64,000 nucleotides of DNA from Oopsacas minuta (lineage: Eukaryota > Porifera > Hexactinellida > Lyssacinosida > Leucopsacidae). Location: positions 806,001 through 870,000 of the forward strand of contig JAKMXF010000222.1 of NCBI GenBank assembly GCA_024704765.1, in the 5' to 3' direction. A program made the translations under genes and the position numbers. Under the pieces are notes generated by a model. That model saw nothing but the letters and a program-made list of their open reading frames with translations. It was not told the origin of the DNA and searched no databases. This document shows positions 59,401 through 64,000 of the stretch, one piece after another. Each line of letters begins with the position of its first letter. Position 1 is the stretch's first letter.

Positions 59401-62400
59401 CATTATATCTTATTATGGATGTGGTGCCGGGTAATCAGTACTTTTGAAATGATCTAAGTATCTATATTATCATAACGAGAGAAATCTATCTGTATAGCAT
59501 ATGTACGCATGTTTGTTTGCATATGTTGCAGGCGAAATGCGTTCCCAGGTCAAACGCGTTTCGCCTATGATATCCTCGTTCTTACTGAAACTTTAGGAAA
59601 TAAAATTTCCTGATTGTATATTACTCATTGCTGAGTAAAATATTTATGAAATCTGTGTACTTGGGTAGAAACAATATTATCATAATCACTGGGATCAAGA
59701 GGTTTATCGCTATCATATAACATAACTCAAATATGTGTGTGAAGTAGATCGGATTTTTGGAATTCGATTGTATAAACATAGGTTTCCGGTTTGCCCAATA
59801 TGCAATATGTGACAACTAATCAAATTCTTATGAAGCTTTGCAACATTACTATGTACACTCGCGCAAATGTATCGGGATGATTGCTCGCCTTTGGATATAA
59901 TTGGAGTGAGCACGTAATCTCCTCCCAATGTTGATTACGTGTAAATGTAATGAAAAAGTCAGGCTTACCATATTCCTGACTATACTCATCAAATCCTGAT
60001 ATAGCTCGAACATTTATCGAGGGCTACCAGTATGGGAGGAAGGAGAGTCTTGAATAGGGATGGTGAATTAACCGTAAAATTTATAACCGGTTAATTTTAG
60101 CATTTGCTGGCTGTAGATACGGATATAGTCTTATACTATATTATATATTTCTATTAATTGACTAAGAACTTATTATGAAGGTAACAATCTGTCAGCGGCT
60201 AAATCAATGTAAAACATCAAGAGACCTGAAATAATACTTAAGGACCATCAAACTGTGTATGGATTTCTCACTTAATGGTGCACTCCATTTTGTGAAGAAT
60301 AGTCCTGCGGAAGAGATGACTCATTTCGCACCAAACCTGACAGGAAGAATTATCCCCAATCCTGATCAACTAGATTTAAAATTTGGACTTATTTCAATTG
60401 CTTCAATAAAGCCATTTCTGTATTTAATGAAGGAAACTCAACAGCCCGTTTGTAATGAATCACAAGTGATTTGATAATATTATTATTCTCCGGCTATGTA
60501 CGCAGTTATACACATTGAGAAATATTTGATTCAACTTCAATATTGTTACCAATTTCTTGAGCATTGGAATGATTATGTACTTCAGCTTCAGTACTATTAC
60601 TACAATCACAATGTAAATAAAGTTGTATATGAATTAGTGTCATTATCTTGTGAAATTCCTTTCAACTTATACCCAGATCTCGTATACAACTAGAATCCAA
60701 AAAGTATCTCATCAAATTAACGATATCAGTTTGATGCCTCTCATGATAATATCGATTTCAGTGTTATAAGAGTCTAGGGCAAATTCTGAATCAATTATGA
60801 TCAAACATGAATTGAAAGATTCCTTCAGCAAAAAGTAAATTAGAATCATGCTGAAATAAGGCCGATTTACACATTTCAATTGGTTTCAAACAAATTGAGA
60901 TACTTTCTAGCCCTTGCGATTCCTGTTCTTTTAAGAAAAGTTTAAAGTTAATATCTATCATAATTATCGATATATATTAACTCTAAACATGTTAGACCTT
61001 GTCACCTGCCATACTAACATTCCAATTTCAAAATTAGTTGGTACTATCTAGATTTACAATCATATATCGTTTATTACATATGTACAATAAATTAATGCTC
61101 AGAATAAGGAAGGACTCGGCTGAGTCGGCTAGAATAATCGCCCCTCAGAGAGGGTTGCTGTAGAAATAGTTAATGAAAAAGATTCTTGTCGCTCAGGTGA
61201 TAAAATGTCGAAATTTCTGCTATGAGATGGCCCTTGAGTTGTGATTCGCTAAAGTAATATAATCTGTGAAAGTTGATAATAAAACGAATAAATAGCAGAC
61301 ATTAATATCTAGAAGTACTTAGAATCCACTATGGAAGACACATATTTTCAGAAGGTGGCGACATTACAGTATATACATTTGAAGGTTTGCTTACCTTGAT
61401 TTCCAAACGTGTACGATCAGGGAAGAGTTTATGTTGTATAACAGTAAAATCAGTACCATACTGACCAAGAGCCTGGAAAAATAATTTTGTATCTATGGGA
61501 AGAAAGTATAATTGATAAACTCTCTAACAAAGGAATATAAGCAATGATAAAAATGTCAATAGAGAAAAATCGAGTGCAGTTCAGGCATATGGGACATATA
61601 TCTACTCAATGCAAGAATATGTACAGTGATGCAAACAGTTAAGCTGTAAAGAGGATATCAGCTCTCGGCTATTAACCATTCGCCTATTTGATGGCCGTAG
61701 GAGACAGTACGGTTGGATAGGTTACAAACTAACCAATATTTGAAATGTTGATACAAACATTTTGTCAACCACATCAATTTTTGCCACAAATATTTTTTAA
61801 GTGAACATAACTAATTGAAATCTGCTTGCATCCTTGTGTAGGGTCGTCTTGTATCAATGTAGAAATTATCGAAAGTCAGAGCTCAATTGCTAGTTAGCAG
61901 ATCAATATCCTGTTAGCACCAGAAAATTGGTGTAAATGCTCAAAAGCCTGCATGCTAGACTATAAATGTTTAGGAAATGGAGCTATAACAGCAAACAGGC
62001 ACCATAGTTCATAACAGCATTATAACCATCCATGATTATGTATATAGTAGATTTGGAAATACTAAAATTGAAATATATCTGCTCAATTGCCCTGGACATG
62101 TAGTTGAAATGATTTCAAAGCATCAAGTTGAAACAGAGGGGATGAAATAAGATTGATCTTATGATAAATCATGCTGTCATATAGATCTAAATTGCAAAAT
62201 ATACATATTGGAATCTCGATAATCGATTAACCATGTCAATAGTCATATGAAAATCTTCGAATGTATTACTTTCAGGGCTATGAAAATCTCAAAATCGGAC
62301 TCCACGCACCCAATTACAACTGATACCATGTTAAAAACGAACTACTAACATGAGTGGCCTCTTGTGGCTTAGAAATCAGGTGGTGGTACAAATTCAATCT

Positions 62401-63843
62401 AGTGTGCAACACGTTCTGGATGAGGGTCTATGGGAGCTGGAAACAGTCATAAATTGCAGGAGCGAAACACATCACAAGAAATAACGTTATACTGCAATTA
62501 GCACAGAAGGTTGACATTTTAGGTCCCTTGGAGTAGTGTTGTAGGAAGTCGGAGAATATTTGGGCCCCTCAGGCACATATAACACAATGCCACTGATCAG
62601 CATTCTTTTGAATTTAAGTAGAAATACGGATCTTACCTACTTTGTTACCCTGAAAAGTCCGTTCAGAGCAAGTGTTTTGCAGAAATTAGTCTCCTACATA
62701 AATTGAATTTCAGCAAATATAAATTTTGATTAAGAATCTCATAGCAAAAGGGTAATAAAAATGATATAGTATCTTTTGATACTGACCATGACTTTCTTTT
62801 CTCCCTGTGGTGTACTCGTCAATGTTCATATACATAATTATATTTACATACTTCGATCATTAATCGCCCATCACAAAATTTTTTACTCATTGAACTAATC
62901 TCTTAATAATTCCTGGCAAGTGTTTAACAAATTTTTGAAATTCGAAATCTTACAATAACGATACTAAAACACATTTTATGGACTCTAGTGAGTACGAAAC
63001 AATTAAATCAGGAGGCTACAAATATGTATTATAGCACATTAATCGCTTTATGTAATAGATTGAGACACGCTGACAATGGACATCATCATTTCGAAATCAT
63101 CTCAGGAAATTCATGACTGTTAACTCCTTTTCAAAACATCCTACTTCCTCAAACTAATGACTAAGTATAATTAGTCCATAAAGCATTATAAGATACTTAA
63201 TTAAATCAATTAGTGGAAGAGTCAAAATTGTTTTGAAAATTTTGGACAGGTCACTTTTTCTATAAATATTCGCCCACTGAATAAATCTAAATATTCCGAA
63301 TGCGAATTAATAAATGGGCTACGTAGACCATTCCTTTAAAAGAAGTCAATACATTCCATTTCTCTACCCTAATGTTTACAAAATATCAGGAAAGATGTAT
63401 TGATAGAATTCACTGGAAACGAATAAGAATAATATTCGAGGAGGCTGGTAAAAATCCTCAGTATGTCTAAGGAAGTTATAGAATTGCAATACGACAAAAT
63501 ATTAAATTAGGGTCAGACAAGAAATTCTCAGATAGTGATAGAATTGTATCTACCAATTATGAAATAAATTTTAAGCGTTCCAAATACTCCAGAGCTATTG
63601 TAAACCTTGCAGATAGAAAAAGAACTTTATTCGAATACACAATCAGTAGAAGATATTTTTGTGAAATGAAACATGTAAACTCGTGTCCACTTGATAACAT
63701 TATAAGGATATCAAGCTTCCATATGAATATTATCCTAAAAGTTTTCTACTCCTATTTCATCAGATCTACAAACAGTTGTAACGATGGTTTGAGCTCGAAA
63801 ATAAAATAAGATTTTGGTTTGCACCTAGGCTAAATATCTAGAT
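59401..63843. other. unassigned sequence
   Basis: About 4.4 kb without a recognised gene. An imperfect inverted pair aggcgaaatgcgtt / aacgcgtttcgcct is at about 59531-59570. Open frames at 60259-60474 and 60496-60693 (+) match nothing I know. Confidence 0.4.
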
Positions 63844-63875
63844 CAGGGATTCTCAACCTGGGGTACGCCAGGTGT
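63844..63875. repeat. hAT terminus near window end
   Basis: cagggattctcaacctgggg followed by tacgcc is the CAGGGGTTCTCAACCTGGGGTAC type of terminus seen in hAT elements of the FAM200/ZBED5 group. The element would extend beyond the window, or this is a solitary remnant. Confidence 0.5.
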
Positions 63876-64000
63876 TTTCGAGGTTGCAGCTGAACCAACT
63901 ATAAACGTATAGAATTACCGTGAAATTCTGTCTGGTAATTACTTCTGATTCGAGACCTGTCAAAAGTAAACCGTAATTATGACAGTATTGTTTGGTTAAT

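Noticed and set aside
60259-60693. Two consecutive plus-strand open frames
   Set aside because: No recognisable domain, initiation context or splice structure; likely chance frames.

Overview
This window is AT-rich, gene-poor nuclear DNA from an animal, most likely an invertebrate. It holds one recognisable host gene with spliceosomal introns in the standard code, surrounded by many DNA transposons (mariner, Tc1-like, hAT, Mutator-like, pogo-type MITEs) and decayed Ty3/gypsy fragments. There are no operons, ribosome-binding sites, CRISPR arrays or recognisable tRNA or rRNA genes. The abundance of mariner elements and the low GC would suit an arthropod such as a parasitic copepod, but nothing here fixes the taxon.

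Layout. 1-5.3 kb: a small hAT-like hairpin MITE (551-698), copy A of a ~600 bp repeat family here called R1 (1672-2310), and a foldback repeat with a perfect 17-bp hairpin (4528-4565). 5.4-12.2 kb, + strand: a complete three-exon CDC73/parafibromin (hyrax) gene, a Paf1-complex subunit, with a 5.2 kb first intron and a 52 bp second intron. Its 3' side is followed by a degenerate minisatellite (12.28-12.74 kb). 13.46-14.80 kb: a structurally complete mariner with 28-bp identical inverted repeats, a TA duplication and an uninterrupted 359-aa transposase. 15-20 kb: MITEs, R1 copy B and an unrecognised GC-richer block. 21.2-22.9 kb: a decayed gypsy pol (RNase H, integrase). 25.4-27.1 kb, - strand: a decayed FAM200/ZBED5-type hAT transposase. 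30.0-31.9 kb: a gypsy integrase remnant (- strand) split by a Tc1/mariner-type element (30388-31690). 32.6-35.5 kb: a decayed hAT with its target duplication still visible. 40.66-45.95 kb: three separately decayed mariners. 48-49.5 kb, - strand: a Mutator-like transposase remnant. 53.3-58.5 kb: a large inverted-repeat element (~600-bp arms) whose centre resembles R1 and is interrupted by a young hAT (54001-57197) and a pogo-like MITE (57431-57909). 59-64 kb: mostly unassigned, with a mariner fragment and a hAT end.

The only host function supported is CDC73. The rest is a record of transposition: a young mariner, a young hAT with one frameshift, and progressively older mariner, hAT, Mutator and gypsy copies, several nested in one another. 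The most interesting structure is the layered foldback at 53.3-58.5 kb, from which an order of insertion can be read. Identifications come from reading translated motifs and repeat ends by eye; no database search was run.
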